Below are positions 1 through 10,904 of a stretch of 64,000 bases of DNA, in pieces. The position numbers and the translations under genes are program-made. The stretch's first letter is position 1. Every line of letters begins with the position of its first letter. The notes under the pieces were generated by a model. It did no database searches. It saw only the letters and a program-made list of their open reading frames with translations, and was not told the origin of the DNA. Origin of the DNA: Reticulitermes speratus (lineage: Eukaryota > Arthropoda > Insecta > Blattodea > Rhinotermitidae); NCBI GenBank assembly GCA_021186555.1, contig JAJKFL010000007.1, positions 28,136,677 to 28,200,676 on the forward strand, given 5' to 3'.

Positions 1-482
1 TGGACTTAAATCTAAGGAAGAAACTAGTAAAGTGCTACATTTGGAGTATAGCTTTGTACGGTGCTGAAACGTGGACACTTCGGAAAGTAGATCAGAAGTA
101 TCTGGAAAGTTTTGAAATGTGGCGCTGGAGAAGAGTGGAGAAGATCAGTTGGACTGATCGTGTGAGGAATGAAGAAGTATTACATAGAGTGAAGGAGGAG
201 AGGAATATCGTACATACAATAAAAAGGAGGAAGACTAACTGGATTGGTCACATCTTGCGTAGAAACTGCCTTCTGAAACATGTGATTGAAGGAAAGTTAG
301 AAGGAAGGATAGAAATGACGGGAAGACGAGGAAGAAGGCGTAAGCAGCTACTGGATGACCTTAATGAAAATAGAAGATATTGGAAATTGAAAGAGGAAGC
401 ACTAGATCGCACCCTGTGGAGAACTCGCTTTGGAAAAGGCTACGGACCTGTCGTAAGACAGAGTGCAGAATGAATGAATGAA
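1..482 (+). mobile_element. LINE-A (RTE-like) 3' end, cut by window edge
   Basis: This is the C-terminal part of a non-LTR reverse transcriptase ORF, open from base 3 to the stop at 471-473. It reads through the blocks AETWTLRKVDQKYLESF, WTDRVRNEEVLHRVKEERN, GHILRRNCLLKHVIEGKLEG and GRRGRRRKQLLDDL. This post-RT region resembles the C-terminus of RTE/BovB-type LINEs. The element ends just after the stop with three TGAA repeats, as RTE-type elements often do. The 5' part lies outside the window. The frame is unbroken, so the copy is fairly young. It is a dead 3' fragment, not a host gene. Clade assignment is from motif memory; CR1 or another lineage is possible. Confidence 0.85.
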
Positions 483-998
483 ATCAGTACACAAGATTTT
501 ACAAGTAAATTTATGTTTATCAAATTGTTAAGAAACAATCATCACTTGTCATTAACACATATGACACTAAACGTCGCGCTAACCTGCATTCTTATATAAG
601 CGGCTTTTGGACGTGTGTATTCTGCAGAGAAACTGTTAATAATGAGGACAGAACTCTTTACTGCCTTCCATTCTTCTGCCTCAATAAAAGTCTTAATATT
701 ATGAAGAGCGTATCCTATCCACCTCCTCCACACAACCCCACCCCCTCCCCAAAATCTCCCACCCTGTTGTATAACAATCATTTACCCTTCACAAACACAC
801 ACAAAAAAAAATCGTTTCATGATCTGCACTTCCGAGAATGTCTCGACAACAGGGGCATATCTCGACGGAGGTTTTCTCTTGTAGTAAGAGAAAGCTCTCT
901 TTGAAACAAAACCTTCACAAACAACAAAACATTAAGGAAAAAAACTAAAACGCCTGTCAAATTTCAAATAAAAAACAAGAGATAGCGTTGTCCATATA
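483..998. other. Unannotated AT-rich stretch
   Basis: Nothing recognisable apart from a C-rich patch at about 720-760 and an A run near 803. The short frames here have no recognisable motif. Confidence 0.5.
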
Positions 999-999
999 T

Positions 1000-1275
1000 T
1001 GACTAGCTTATGGGCTCAAAAACCGAGAAATCTTGGTAAGATTCTCGGCAGATGTAAGAGATCTTTCTTGTCTACAAAATGTCCAAATCAGTTCTGTGAT
1101 CTGCTCAGGTCTCCTATTGATCTGATACCGAGGGACCGTTTATTGGAGGTAAAGCAACCGGAATGTAAAGGTGGTCGCTTACATCTAGTGCCAAGATTAA
1201 GAATCAGTGGACGTATACCTCCATACATCCTTTGTAACGTGTACTGGGACAGCTTTACCATTCCACGCTACGTAA
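1000..1275 (+). mobile_element. SINE-3B, old diverged copy
   Basis: The body (GGTAAAGCAACCGG, then GTGGTCGCTTACATCTAGTG and AAGAATCAGTGGACGTATAC) aligns by eye, module by module, with the SINE-3B copy at 60862-61170. The upstream part resembles its tRNA-like head (GACTAGCTTATGGGCTC against GACTAGGCTACGGGCTG). The copy is strongly decayed. The 100-residue frame across it is a by-product. Confidence 0.55.
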
Positions 1276-1487
1276 TGCGATCATTTGAAGGCGTCTGCTA
1301 ATTATACCAAGAATAACAGTAATATACGTACGACAGATGGGGTGTTGATGTCATTAAAACTATCACTGTAGGCCTGCTGTCTTTACGTATTATACTGACA
1401 GTTTTATTGTAACTTGTCCTTTTGAGTGTAATATTATTGATGACACGGGATCGAATCCCGAGATATTTAAATATATTATATATATAC

Positions 1488-1775
1488 TGTGAGCCGGGAT
1501 AGCTCAGTCGGTACAGCAACTCGCTAAGGGCTGGACGGTCCGGGGATCGAATCTTGGTGGAGGCGAGATTTTCCACACTCCTCCAGAACGACCCTGGGGC
1601 CCATCTAGCCTCCTGTACAATGGGTAACGGGTCTCTTTCCCCGGGGGTAAAGCTGCCGGGGCGTGACGTTGACCACCCCCCCCTTAAGCGCCGAGGTTAA
1701 AGAAAGAGTAGATCTATACTAATACTACTCCCCTTCCGGGCCTTCATGGCCTGTTCTAGGGTGAACTATATATTA
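1488..1775 (+). mobile_element. SINE-3A, tRNA-derived SINE, full length
   Basis: The tRNA-like head has an A-box-like GGGATAGCTCAGTCGGTAC and a B-box-like GGGATCGAATCTT. The body contains GGGGTAAAGCTGCCGGGGCG, the GTTGACCACCC block and GCGCCGAGGTTAAAGAAAG. It ends in the family tail GGCCTGTTCTAGGGTGAAC. The same order occurs at 24190-24432 and, without the head, at 27892-28045. SINEs are transcribed by Pol III from the internal boxes and moved by a partner LINE. Confidence 0.85.
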
Positions 1776-2297
1776 TTTTTAATATGGTATGTATGCTAAC
1801 CACTAGATAACTGGGTCTAACCAGTCATTTAACTACGTAGCGGAACACCTGTTGGTGTAACACGCAAATGAAACAGACATTTACGTAGGCCACTTTTGTA
1901 GTAAAGAACTGGCTATAGAACTCGTAGCATTTTTCAGCGTTGCTTCAATGCCGATAGTAAAAGAAATTGTATTGAGCCCCGGATAACAGTCTACATAAAA
2001 GTGTATGTGAAGCAGTGGGAATGAGAGCATTATAGACGTTGTGATGCGTACACCAAGATAACACGACGGCTACTCCAATGACGCAATAAAATAGCGTTTC
2101 ATTAGTTTTTATGACAAATTCACGACGCTTTCCCTATGTGTGAATAAAAGACATGCTGGTCAATTTTTTAAAATAAAAAAAAATTCTTCCGCGATATGGA
2201 CGCTCTGGAATTTGAATGGATCCACATATAGGGCGTTTTTCAATTAACTACACTGGTCTACTGATGGGATTAAACTTGCCGCAATATGCATCGAAAC
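1776..2297. other. Unannotated stretch
   Basis: AT-rich single-copy-looking DNA with no recognisable coding or repeat signature. Confidence 0.4.
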
Positions 2298-2560
2298 CGT
2301 GCCATGGCTCAGGCTGTCAGTCGCCACGGAGACCCGGGTTCTATTCCGGGCCAGTCCATGTGGGATTTATGGGGGACAGAGTGGCACTGGGACAGGATTT
2401 TCCCCGAGTACTTCGGTTTTCCTCTGTAAATTTCATTCCACCGCTGTTCCATTACACGTAATAACGAAAAAGAAACTAATCATCTTCATCACAGGGTTGC
2501 ACAATAAGCCTTAAGGCTGCGGTGCGTCCGTAGCATCTGTTGCGGGGCCCTTCACCACAA
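2298..2560 (+). mobile_element. SINE-5, tRNA-derived SINE
   Basis: The tRNA-like head is GTGCCATGGCTCAGGCTGTC followed by a B-box-like GGGTTCTATTCCGGG. The body has CATGTGGGATTTATGGGGG, GTGGCACTGGGACAGG and CCGAGTACTTCGGTTTTCC, and reaches CATCTTCATC near 2490. The same modules occur in reverse at 22377-22560 and 53905-54055, and forward at 25976-26097 and 61855-62010. The 3' limit is uncertain. Confidence 0.75.
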
Positions 2561-3104
2561 AAAAAATGCATCGAATATTTTTGTACAGATATGCCCATAA
2601 AATTAATTGCGCATTATATTCGCACACATGTCTTCTGTTTCTTACTTTGCTACGAGCTACGGCCGAAATGTTTTAGGTTTATTAAAGCTTCGTTCATTTG
2701 CTTTCTGTAGTTGCGACAGCAATCAAATACGCAAAACTAAAATTAGGAATTCCGCGTAAAATTAACGTTAATTGCGCAATAAAATTAATGTATTACCATG
2801 CACAAATATTCGGATAATTGTCTTTAAAGATGACATGTAAAGAAACTTTTAAATGTTTTAAACTTTAGATACATCCATCATTACTTATTTATTTAGAAGG
2901 TAATTAGAAGTTTAATTTTCAATTCTTGGATATTTTATTTAAAAACTTAATCCTCCAAGACTCCGGCATGCATGACATTTGTGGGAGTATTAATATTACT
3001 AAAAATTTCTATGTATTTTTTATATAATAAAAATTGGAATTTTGTACTTCTTTTCCGAAATAAATATTCTAGCTTCAGATATCTTTAGGATTTATATATC
3101 TCCC
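2561..3104. other. Unannotated AT-rich stretch
   Basis: Strongly AT-rich DNA with no motif I can name. Confidence 0.4.
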
Positions 3105-3323
3105 ATAGCAGGGGGGGTGCGAGCAGTGCCGCCCCCTTGGGCGGCAGAAAGAATATTATACGTGATAAAAATTAATTTTCCATCCGAACTGGTTTTAAGT
3201 TATTGAGCCAAATACATGGAAATTAAATAAATAATTGTAATTTTAAAGTTCATAAGTTACGTTACGGACGGTCATTATGATTACTGGCGTCCGTGCAACA
3301 AAAACCTAGCTACGCCACTGCGT
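3105..3323. mobile_element. Possible hAT-type MITE or MITE end
   Basis: The right edge reads CTAGCTACGCCACTGC. Its complement (GCAGTGGCGTAGCTAG) is a common terminus of non-autonomous hAT elements. The left side has a GGGGGGGTGCG / GCCGCCCCCTTGGGCGGC patch near 3111-3145. I could not fix the left terminus or a target duplication. Confidence 0.35.
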
Positions 3324-3783
3324 TGCAGGGAAAGTGTTACATGTCTTGTAGCACCGATGTATTTGCATTCAAATTTTGCACAGTCAGCTTTTCATTAACA
3401 TGTGTTAAACAATCGATACATGACTCTGACCTCAAAATGGCCTAAGTATTGTTCAAGATTGCTGAACTGCTATTGATTCTGTGACCATTGTGAACACACA
3501 CACACATCAATTATAAACGAGTAGTGCACCAGTTAGTCTATAACCTTTAACGCATTAGCCGTAACAAGGCATAGATTTCTTCCATGCTCTGGAGTCAAAT
3601 ACGTACAGTCCTGGGAAATACATCATATGCAAGTACAATGTTCCATAAATACTGCAAGTTTATAGTAAACGATTTTGCTATAAATGTAAATTTAAGGTCA
3701 TATAATGTAAACCCTTTCTAACCCAATTTCACTAACATCCTACAAGTTTGAACAATAAACCAGCAATTTCAAATAATAAGCTA
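3324..3783. other. Unannotated stretch
   Basis: Holds only a short CA run near 3495; otherwise nothing recognised. Confidence 0.4.
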
Positions 3784-4070
3784 AAGGTAAGGTAAAGCAA
3801 TCCCTACATAGGCCTGGAGAGGCCCTGAGAGTTACAGGTGGATGAGGTTCACAGAATTTCTAGGCAACCTGCACATGAAGGTGGTAAAGTTGTCAGCTAT
3901 AAACAACGGCCGCCTTTATCCCCCAGGAAACATTCCTAGTACTCATTTCTGTTGGAAGCTGAGTCGAATGCAGAGCCATAGTGCGGCCGAAAGGATTATG
4001 TCAATGAAAAATTCCAGTAACATCGGGAATCAAACCCGCGACCTTCCGGATTATAGCGCAGTGAATTTCA
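3784..4070 (-). mobile_element. SINE-4, tRNA-derived SINE
   Basis: On the minus strand the copy reads from a B-box-like GGGTTTGATTCCCGATG through CATTGACATAATCC, GGCCGCACTATGGCTCTGC and TTCCTGGGGGATAAAGGCGG to the tail CTCCAGGCCTATGTAGGGAT followed by TGCTTTACC. The copy at 16920-17200 has the same order on the plus strand. The 77-residue plus frame here is the antisense of the SINE. Confidence 0.8.
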
Positions 4071-5212
4071 AATAATACCAACCTTAAAACAAATTTCCGC
4101 CCACTTCTCATTCAGTGCTTCAGGTTTTATGTTTAGTTGATGCTCGATTGAGAAGCATGTAACTTAATTATATATTATTAATGTGTATGTGATTATATGC
4201 TCACTTTATGCTTTCAGACTATTACCAAAAAACAGGCGTGCAAACTAAGAATTTTGGTATGATCGCAGAAAATATAAGATATACGTATTTTTGTCAATTG
4301 CGTCATCTGAAGTTCTCACAACGGTTATTGTAAATATGTTTTCTGGGTTATGACGACGTTTCGGAAGGAGACGCCTCGATTTCATGGTGAATATTTCTTA
4401 AAAACTTCGGTGTTTACCAAGAAGGCTACAATACCTACCATCACAGCAATGCTCACCTTCACAACACGCTTATTTTGTCTGAATTCAGACAATAAGTGTT
4501 AACTCCAATACGTTTCTATATACAGTTATAATTTTCCTTCTCAGTAGAATTTTCATACTTTCCAAGAATTTTCTTTAACCGTTGAAGATAATTACAGAAA
4601 TTCTTCAGCCTTAAGAACTTCATCCACATACGGGGAGCTGATCTAAAATATAACTGCTGTACTGCATTCAAAACAACGGTGAAGGAAGGACATATTTCAG
4701 TGAATAGCACTCCCGGTTCTTATCTGGAGGTTCTTAGTTCTTGTCTTATTCTGGAGTTTACCGCTTGCTGCAGATGCGTCAGGCAACTTCTGTTACAGTA
4801 ACTGAGTTGGCACCACCACCAATTCATTCTACGTACTTCTAAATTCACAATTCAATATCGGCGCTATACAACATGTAACTGATACACATTTGTTAAATGG
4901 ACCAATAACAGCCCTCATACTGTCTCTGCTAGTCACCGCCATTCCACTGTCGATTATAGAGTTTCTGAACAACAAATTGTTATAACATATTTCTTTAAAA
5001 GCTGACATATTAAAAAAAAATTAACGTTTAATTTACCACACGGCTGTCCCCTTTCTATTCGGAATCATACCATCTTACTCCATTTCTATGCATTTTACAT
5101 TCATTGTCTGTAATACAAATATTAACATTATTTTAACATCAATACCCAGGCATCGCATTTTGTATCTTCCCCTGAAGTCTTCCGCAATAAAGAAGTAACG
5201 TGTTTCCTTACA
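4071..5212. other. Unannotated stretch with one hammerhead-like scrap
   Basis: No gene or named repeat is seen. Around 4347-4385 the minus strand contains TCCTTCCGAAACGTCGTC, which resembles the GAAAC side of the hammerhead-like repeats elsewhere in the window. The CUGANGA half is not intact. Confidence 0.35.
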
Positions 5213-5440
5213 GCCGATCCCAGTGGCCGCGCGGTCTAAGGCGTGGGCCTCCGGCCGCAAGCTTGCTGGGGCTGCGGGTTCGAATAGCACCGGGGGCATG
5301 GATGTCTGTCTCTTGTGAGTATTGTGTGTTGTCAGGTAGAGGTCTCTGCGACGGGCCGAGCCCTCGCCCAGGGTGTCCTACCGAAGGTGTGTGTGTGTGT
5401 GTGTGTGTGTCATTGAGTGTGATCAGGTGCAACAATATCC
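5213..5440 (+). mobile_element. SINE-1, tRNA-derived SINE, 3' end altered
   Basis: Starts GCCGATCCCAGTGGCCGCGC. A-box-like GGTCTAAGGCGTGGG and B-box-like GGGTTCGAATAGC follow, then the body CATGGATGTCTGTC, GTTGTCAGGTAGAGGTCTC and GTGTCCTACCGAAGG. A GT microsatellite has expanded inside it and the family 3' domain is lost after about 5425. Five other SINE-1 copies lie in the window. Confidence 0.85.
5387..5410. repeat. (GT)12 microsatellite within SINE-1
   Basis: Twelve GT units. The expansion grew from the GTGTGGTGTGTC segment that unexpanded SINE-1 copies carry at this place. Confidence 0.9.
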
Positions 5441-5579
5441 CTCTACACCTACAGTGAGTACGTAACAGAGGTCAGACTAAGAAAGAAATTTTCACTTGTT
5501 ATCTCCCTTATGTCTACTAAGTGTCCCATTCGAACATTCTCTTTCATTTAATTACACTAACAACCACGCCCCCCCCTCT

Positions 5580-5829
5580 CCATGGATCGACAGCCCCTAG
5601 TGGTCCAGGGCCTCCTCATTATCGAGGCTTCACGATCACACTCAGACACGCCACACTCGGTAGGACTCCTCTGGACGAGTGACCAGCCCGTCGCAGAGAC
5701 CTCTACCTGACAACACACAACACTCACAACAGACAGACATCCATGACCCCGGTAGGATTCGAACCCGCAGCCCCAGCAAGCTTGCGGCCGGAGGCCCACG
5801 CCTTAGACCGCGAGGCCACTGGGATCGGC
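5580..5829 (-). mobile_element. SINE-1, complete copy
   Basis: Reverse orientation: the head GCCGATCCCAGTGGCC is at the right end and the family 3' domain (GGGGCTGTCGATCCATGG) at the left end. All body modules are present. Flanks ACACTAACAAC (left) and ACACTGATAAC (right) may be a decayed target duplication. It lies only 140 bp from, and opposite to, the previous SINE-1, so the pair can form an inverted-repeat hairpin if transcribed. Confidence 0.88.
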
Positions 5830-6239
5830 ACACTGATAACACTTTATATAAAGCACAAAAATATAAATCTTTCATTAAAATAATTCTTTGGTTCCTCTCT
5901 CTGGATTCGAAGAAGAGAAGCTACTATAAATAATTTTGTGGGAGCGACTTACTACCTTCTTCTATTAACATGTTAATTGTTGAATGTTGGTTGGGACTTA
6001 CCCTAATGTAGGTGTACCTGAATATGAAATAATAGAAAATGATTTAGCCATTTTCAGCTATTTGCAGCAGTAACAATAACACGACTGCTAAGTATGGGTT
6101 GCGGGGGTGGAAGAGAAATGTTTTTAGGGTAAACCCGAAAACACAATTACGTCATGTAGAGGGAAGGAGGTAGAAGGAGGGTGGTATGGAAAGGATGCTA
6201 AATCCATTTCAATGTTACAGTTCTCGTAACTGGAAAAGC

Positions 6240-6270
<31 letters not shown>

Positions 6271-7134
6271 AAAGTGAGGAAAAAACGAAGATGAAAAACA
6301 AATAGAAATATGTGCATAGATGGGGAGAAGAGATGTACAACGGAATAACGTAGATTAGAGAAAGAGAAGAATGCGAGGCGATGCAAATAGACTGTGAGGG
6401 GCAGAGCAGTATACAATACTGAAATTGGGGTGGGGAAGGGGGATGGTGGGGGGGGGGTGGATACGACTCTTCGGACTTGCTGAGTAATTATGAAATTAAG
6501 AGAGAAGAGAAAATGGTTTCACCTTCCCCACATTTCCCTATCCACGTGACCTGCTCCTGAAAATGAACACCGCACGGCACCAAATAAAACGTGGAGGAAA
6601 AGAAAAAAGAGAGAGAGAGAGACAATATTTAACCCTCACAAGGCTGAAGAATGAATTGGATGTAGAAACGTACGGATGAGCGTTTTATGCGAGACGTAGA
6701 GTTGTTTAATTTTAATAATATTATTTGAACGCAGGAAAATATTTAGAGGGGACTTAGTTCTAGAGATTCTAGTAACGTGTGATGTGAAATGAATAAATGT
6801 GTCTTTTATTTTTTTTAAACAAAGAGTTTGAGTAATTACGTCACAGACTCGTCCAATTGTGCCAATTTTATAAACAACATACAATTGATATAGGGAAAGG
6901 ACGCCCGCATATTTTAGCTACACAATGGTTTAATTAGAAGCCGAAACACGCAGCTGTTTTTTTTACAACACACATATGTATTTTATTCTAAGGATATTTA
7001 TTGGTTCTTTAAATATTTTTTTGATAATGCAGAAGGATGTTTCTCGGAATTGTTTTAGATTTATGGATGTTCAGGTTTTAATTATGTACATTACCAATAG
7101 TCCGTTTCTTAACTTTTATATCATTCCGAAAATC
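5830..7134. other. Unannotated stretch with purine-rich and GA repeats
   Basis: Contains a (GA)n run at about 6240-6267, a G run near 6449-6458, a second GA run near 6608-6622 and generally purine-rich DNA from 6100 to 6620. The serine/leucine-rich minus frame at 6198-6416 is translated GA repeat. No gene is recognised. Confidence 0.5.
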
Positions 7135-7250
7135 TTCAAGGATCAATTTTTGGACTGCTTGATCCTCGAAGATGGGACCGATAGGTTGTCCCGAAATGTC
7201 AATATAGAACTACCACCTTACGCTACGTAAACTCCCAAAAGAGCGCACAT
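7135..7250 (+). repeat. Palindromic family P2 (hammerhead-like), right arm
   Basis: Contains GATCCTCGAAGATGGGACCG, ATAGGTTGTCCCGAAATGTC and GAACTACCACCTTACGCTAC, then CCCAAAAGAGCGCA. This matches the right arm of P2 elements at 29417-29651 and 55243-55454. The left arm is decayed to AATCTTCAAGGATCAA just upstream. Confidence 0.7.
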
Positions 7251-7505
7251 GGCGAATATTATTATATTTTCTAAAAAATATTATCAACTAGTAAATCCAC
7301 TGGAAGTCAGTGTGCTCTTATAGTCAACTTCGGAGCACTTTTATTCTACATTTGTAGTCTCTAAAAGCGAAACGTATTTTTATAATACTCGAATGTAATA
7401 TAAATATCTTCTGTGTATATTAACTTTTATTGCGATCCAACTTTAAGACTTCTATAATTAGTCAAAATGATCTACAACATTTCTACTGTCTAATGCACTC
7501 CCTTA

Positions 7506-7907
7506 GCCGATCCCAGTGGCCGCGCGTTCTAAGGCGTGGGTCTTCGGCCGCTCGCTTACTGGGATCGTGGGTTCGAATCCCACCGGGGGCATGGATGTTT
7601 GTGTTGTTGTGTTTGTAGGACAGTAGTATGGAACATAAGTGGCATAAAGGACAAAAGGACTAAAAACAGTACAAAAATGGATCAAAGGGGGAAAAACCCC
7701 CAGGAAAGAATACAAAAAAAAAATCCCACCGATGGCATGGATGTCTGTCTGTTGTGAGTACTGTGTGTTGTCAGGTAGAGGTCTCTGCGACGAGCTGGTC
7801 CCTCGTCCAGAGGAGTCCTACCGAGTGTGGTGTGTCTAAAAAGTGTGATCGTGAAGCCTCGAAAAATGAGGCGGCCTAGGCCCCCAAGGGGCTGTCGAGC
7901 CATTGGA
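7506..7907 (+). mobile_element. Chimeric SINE-1b/SINE-1 insertion with target duplication
   Basis: The order is a SINE-1 head with A and B boxes, the alternative tail of SINE-1b (GTAGTATGGAACATAAGTGG ... ATGGATCAAAGGGGGAAA), an A run, then TCCCACCGATGGCATGGATG and the rest of a normal SINE-1 to its 3' domain GGCTGTCGAGCCATTGG. The whole 402 bp unit is flanked by AATGCACTCCCTTA (7492-7505) and AATGCACTCCCCTTA (7908-7922). It therefore appears to have inserted as one piece. Template switching between two SINE RNAs, or later head-to-head recombination of a nested pair, would both explain it. Confidence 0.85.
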
Positions 7908-7922
7908 AATGCACTCCCCTTA

Positions 7923-9023
7923 CCCCTTACGTTTCATCAGGTCAGAAAATGATAATAAAAATAAAGACTAGCAGAGTATGTATCAGTTCAAAATTGTCTC
8001 TTTTGTCTTGTGGCCACATATTCGAAGCGAAGCTCAAAAATTTAAATCTCTGTAGCAGATAAACATATTTAGGTTCACGCTAGGGCCACGTTACATCCCT
8101 GTGAGAGAGAGAGAGACCTACGACAAATAGAACAAGAATCTATGTAGACGCCAGAAGCAATCTGGAGTATGAAGAAAAGTCAAATTATAGCCTTGCATTA
8201 AGTCGAACCCCGGCTCGAAATCTGTAATAGATACTCAATTAATTTAATAGATCATTTAGCATTTTTCACGATCCTTGACACTGAATACAACAGAATTTAA
8301 CCTGGGAAAGGAATTTGTATGGCAATATTTTGCATTGCACATGTCTCACGCTCAGTTATAAATGTTTATACGTATGAGCCATGATACAATATTCCTTCTT
8401 TCATTAAAGCTACCCGCAGTGAATGTACGATGAACACAAACAGAAGATCGGTATTTGAGCATACAGAATTTACAATCAATTAATACCTGAGCCACTATAA
8501 ACCAAGAAGCCTGTATTGTTTTGTGGGATGCAGATTAAAGGCGGAAGGGGCTATGTCGAATTAGCAGCTTTCCTCAACTGACTATAGACCCTGGCGTGAC
8601 AACGCCCTCCACTGGAAATTATACACACCCGTAACACGCCGCGTGGGAACCAAAAGGCTCGCGATGTCTATAGGATGCATAAAATGTGTGTACCCTATTG
8701 CACCGATGACCTGTATCAAGACGTTTCTTTCCTGAAGTCGATCACAGGAACCATGAGGTATAAGGCTAGTAGTGTTCTGTAGCTACAACACTGGGATAGT
8801 GACTGCGAAAACGGCACGGGGCATGGTTAGAGGTCTGCGGTTTTTTTTTAAGTTTGTGTTGTCTTGCAATTTAAAGGTTTCATTTGACTTGCTTTGGCTA
8901 ATAGTACAAAGACGCTTGTGACTTTGATATCTATGGCATTAATGTTAGATGTACATCTACACAACTCTGAGGTGACATCAACAATTATATGTGAATATAA
9001 ATTAACGATAAATTTTATATTAT
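7923..9023. other. Unannotated stretch
   Basis: Holds a short GA run near 8101-8115 and a T run near 8842. No gene or named repeat is seen. Confidence 0.4.
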
Positions 9024-9303
9024 TTTCACCGTGCATTTTTAAAATTCACAAATTATACACCAACGAAATGCGCTATTTTCACTTTATATTCTTTATACTT
9101 CAAACCCTACACATGTTTCGGCCTTTACAAGGCCATCATCAGGGGCCTCGTAAACTACATTAACTTCACATCCAATGTTTTCGTCTGCTATCACATTTAG
9201 TCAATGATGATGGCCTTGTAAAGGCCGAAACATGTGTAGGGGTTGAAGAATAAAGAATATACAGTGAAAATAGCGCATTTCGTTGGTGTATAATTGTGAA
9301 GAG
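9024..9303. mobile_element. Palindromic family P1 element with hammerhead core
   Basis: Two arms of about 95 bp (9046-9143 and 9206-9300) are near-perfect inverted repeats separated by about 60 bp. The left side extends over TTCACCGTGCATTTTT, which also precedes the P1 element at 35 kb. Each arm carries a hammerhead-like core. ATTAACGA occurs at 9001-9008 and 9304-9311 and may be the target duplication. The structure suggests a non-autonomous retroelement with inverted terminal copies, as Penelope-like elements can form; no protein is encoded. Confidence 0.75.
9105..9145 (-). ncRNA. Hammerhead ribozyme motif (minimal type I)
   Basis: Minus strand: stem I CCC/GGG, core CUGAUGA, then U plus a 6 bp stem II (GGCCUU GUA AAGGCC), GAAA, a short stem III (CAUGUG) and the cleavage triplet GUA before GGG. 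All invariant core bases are present. One extra U sits between the core GA and stem II, which departs from the textbook motif. The partner core on the plus strand at 9205-9243 has A in place of the first C. Confidence 0.7.
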
Positions 9304-9864
9304 ATTAACGAATTACACGCAGGCATTAAACACGTTGTAACGGAAGTTATTGTGATATTATTAGGACAAATAAATTAGATAAATCATCCCTCTGCTCATT
9401 ATAGAAAAGTGATAAACAACACCATAAATCACTGGAATGTATAAAATAAAATTATGTAATATTTATACAATCATGCTGTATAAAAAAAACCTTATACGCA
9501 GACTAAACCTGAAAAGCTGAACATTGTGAAGGGGAACATATACAATAAAAGCATTTCCAACTATGACACACCTTACAAGAAGGGGGCCGGTATAGGCTTC
9601 TTACAGATGTAGGTTCATGTTAGATGGCTAGTACATTATTCTATACCCCTTTTTAATTTACACGCCCACAACACTGTAAGCTTTTAACGGCCCTAAATCA
9701 CGGGATGTCGATGTGATAGGAGTCACGCTACAGTGGATGAATGAATGTTCATGTCGCACTGCATACGTCATCAATGCAAGGTTGCTAAGGAAAGGCACTT
9801 TGACCTGAGATACAATGAAGTAACCGCATAATAGATGGAAATACATAATCAAAACTTTGCGTGA
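9304..9864. other. Unannotated stretch
   Basis: AT-rich; nothing recognised. Confidence 0.4.
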
Positions 9865-10012
9865 TTTCAGGCTTCCGCCGCGGTATAAATGAGATCTGCG
9901 CTTTTCTGAGATTGCACACAGCGTAGAATGGTAATTTGTTACCGACGTTTCGGGATAACCTGTCCGTCCAATCTACCAATCTTCGCTGCGTATAATCCCG
10001 AAAGAGCGCATA
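9865..10012. repeat. Palindromic family P2, internally deleted
   Basis: The left arm is complete (GATTTCAGGCTTCCGCCGCG, ATGAGATCTGCGC, AGCGTAGAATGGTAATTTG, TTACCGACGTTTCGGGATAA, then CCTGTCCGTCC). It passes directly to a short right-arm end (CTGCGTATAATCCCGAAAG, then AGCGCAT), so most of the right arm is missing. Confidence 0.75.
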
Positions 10013-10419
10013 TGTAATCATAAATTTCGTAATTAGTAGCCTTCACGAAATTTTTATTTAGCACAATCAAATAAATGAGATTATACTGGCAGGGAATTGA
10101 CATATATAGGAGCAATGAGAAATGCACACGAAGTTTTAATCGGAATATCAGAAGGCGTCAGACCATTTGTGGACACCTAACAAGATAAAGTTAAAATTAA
10201 AATGGATGCTAGGCAGACAGGGGTTAAGGATGTGTAATAAATCCAACTGGTCCACAATCAAGTCCAGTGGTGCGCTCTTGTGAGCAATATCATGAATGTG
10301 TCCATTAGGGAGTAGGGAATTTGACTGCCTGAGTGACTGTCGTCATCTCAAGTACTACTCCATGGAATACTCCACACTCGCACATTTCGTAAAAACTTTG
10401 TAAACTAGAAAGAAATGAT

Positions 10420-10904
10420 CAGTGGTTCCCAAAGTGGGCGGTACCGCCTCCTGGGGGGCGGTGGGATTACCGAGGTGGGCGCTAATAGGTACGAGAGGTG
10501 GAAGGGAACGCTGTTACTATCACAGGGGGGCGCTAGTAGACAAGTAGTGCATTTATTTTTATAATGAAATTCAAATAAAGTAATTTTTGTGTTAAAAATA
10601 TAAATTGAACTAAATTTCTTAGTATTTTAATTTATGAATCTTATTCAAGAACATATTATTTTTTTAAATAAACTATTGCTAGATGAATTATTGTTAATCA
10701 TAAAAATATAATAAATTTTAATTTATTAATTAACACATAAAACATTAAATTTAACTCTTATAATTTTATTTAAACGATTTTTAAATATAAAATAAAAGTG
10801 GAAACAAAAGCGCATTTATTTTTTTTTTAAAAGATAGGGGGGCGCTGTGGTTGTATATATGGAACCAAGGGGGCGGTGGACCGAAAACGTTTGGGAAACA
10901 ATGA
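10420..10904. mobile_element. hAT-like MITE
   Basis: The left end reads CAGTGGTTCCCAAAGTGGGC. The right end read inward is CATTGTTTCCCAAACG. GGGGGGCGCT blocks lie just inside both ends and the interior is about 250 bp of very AT-rich DNA. AATGATC occurs at both borders (10414-10420, 10900-10906), but a clean 8 bp duplication cannot be fixed. No transposase frame is present. Confidence 0.65.
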
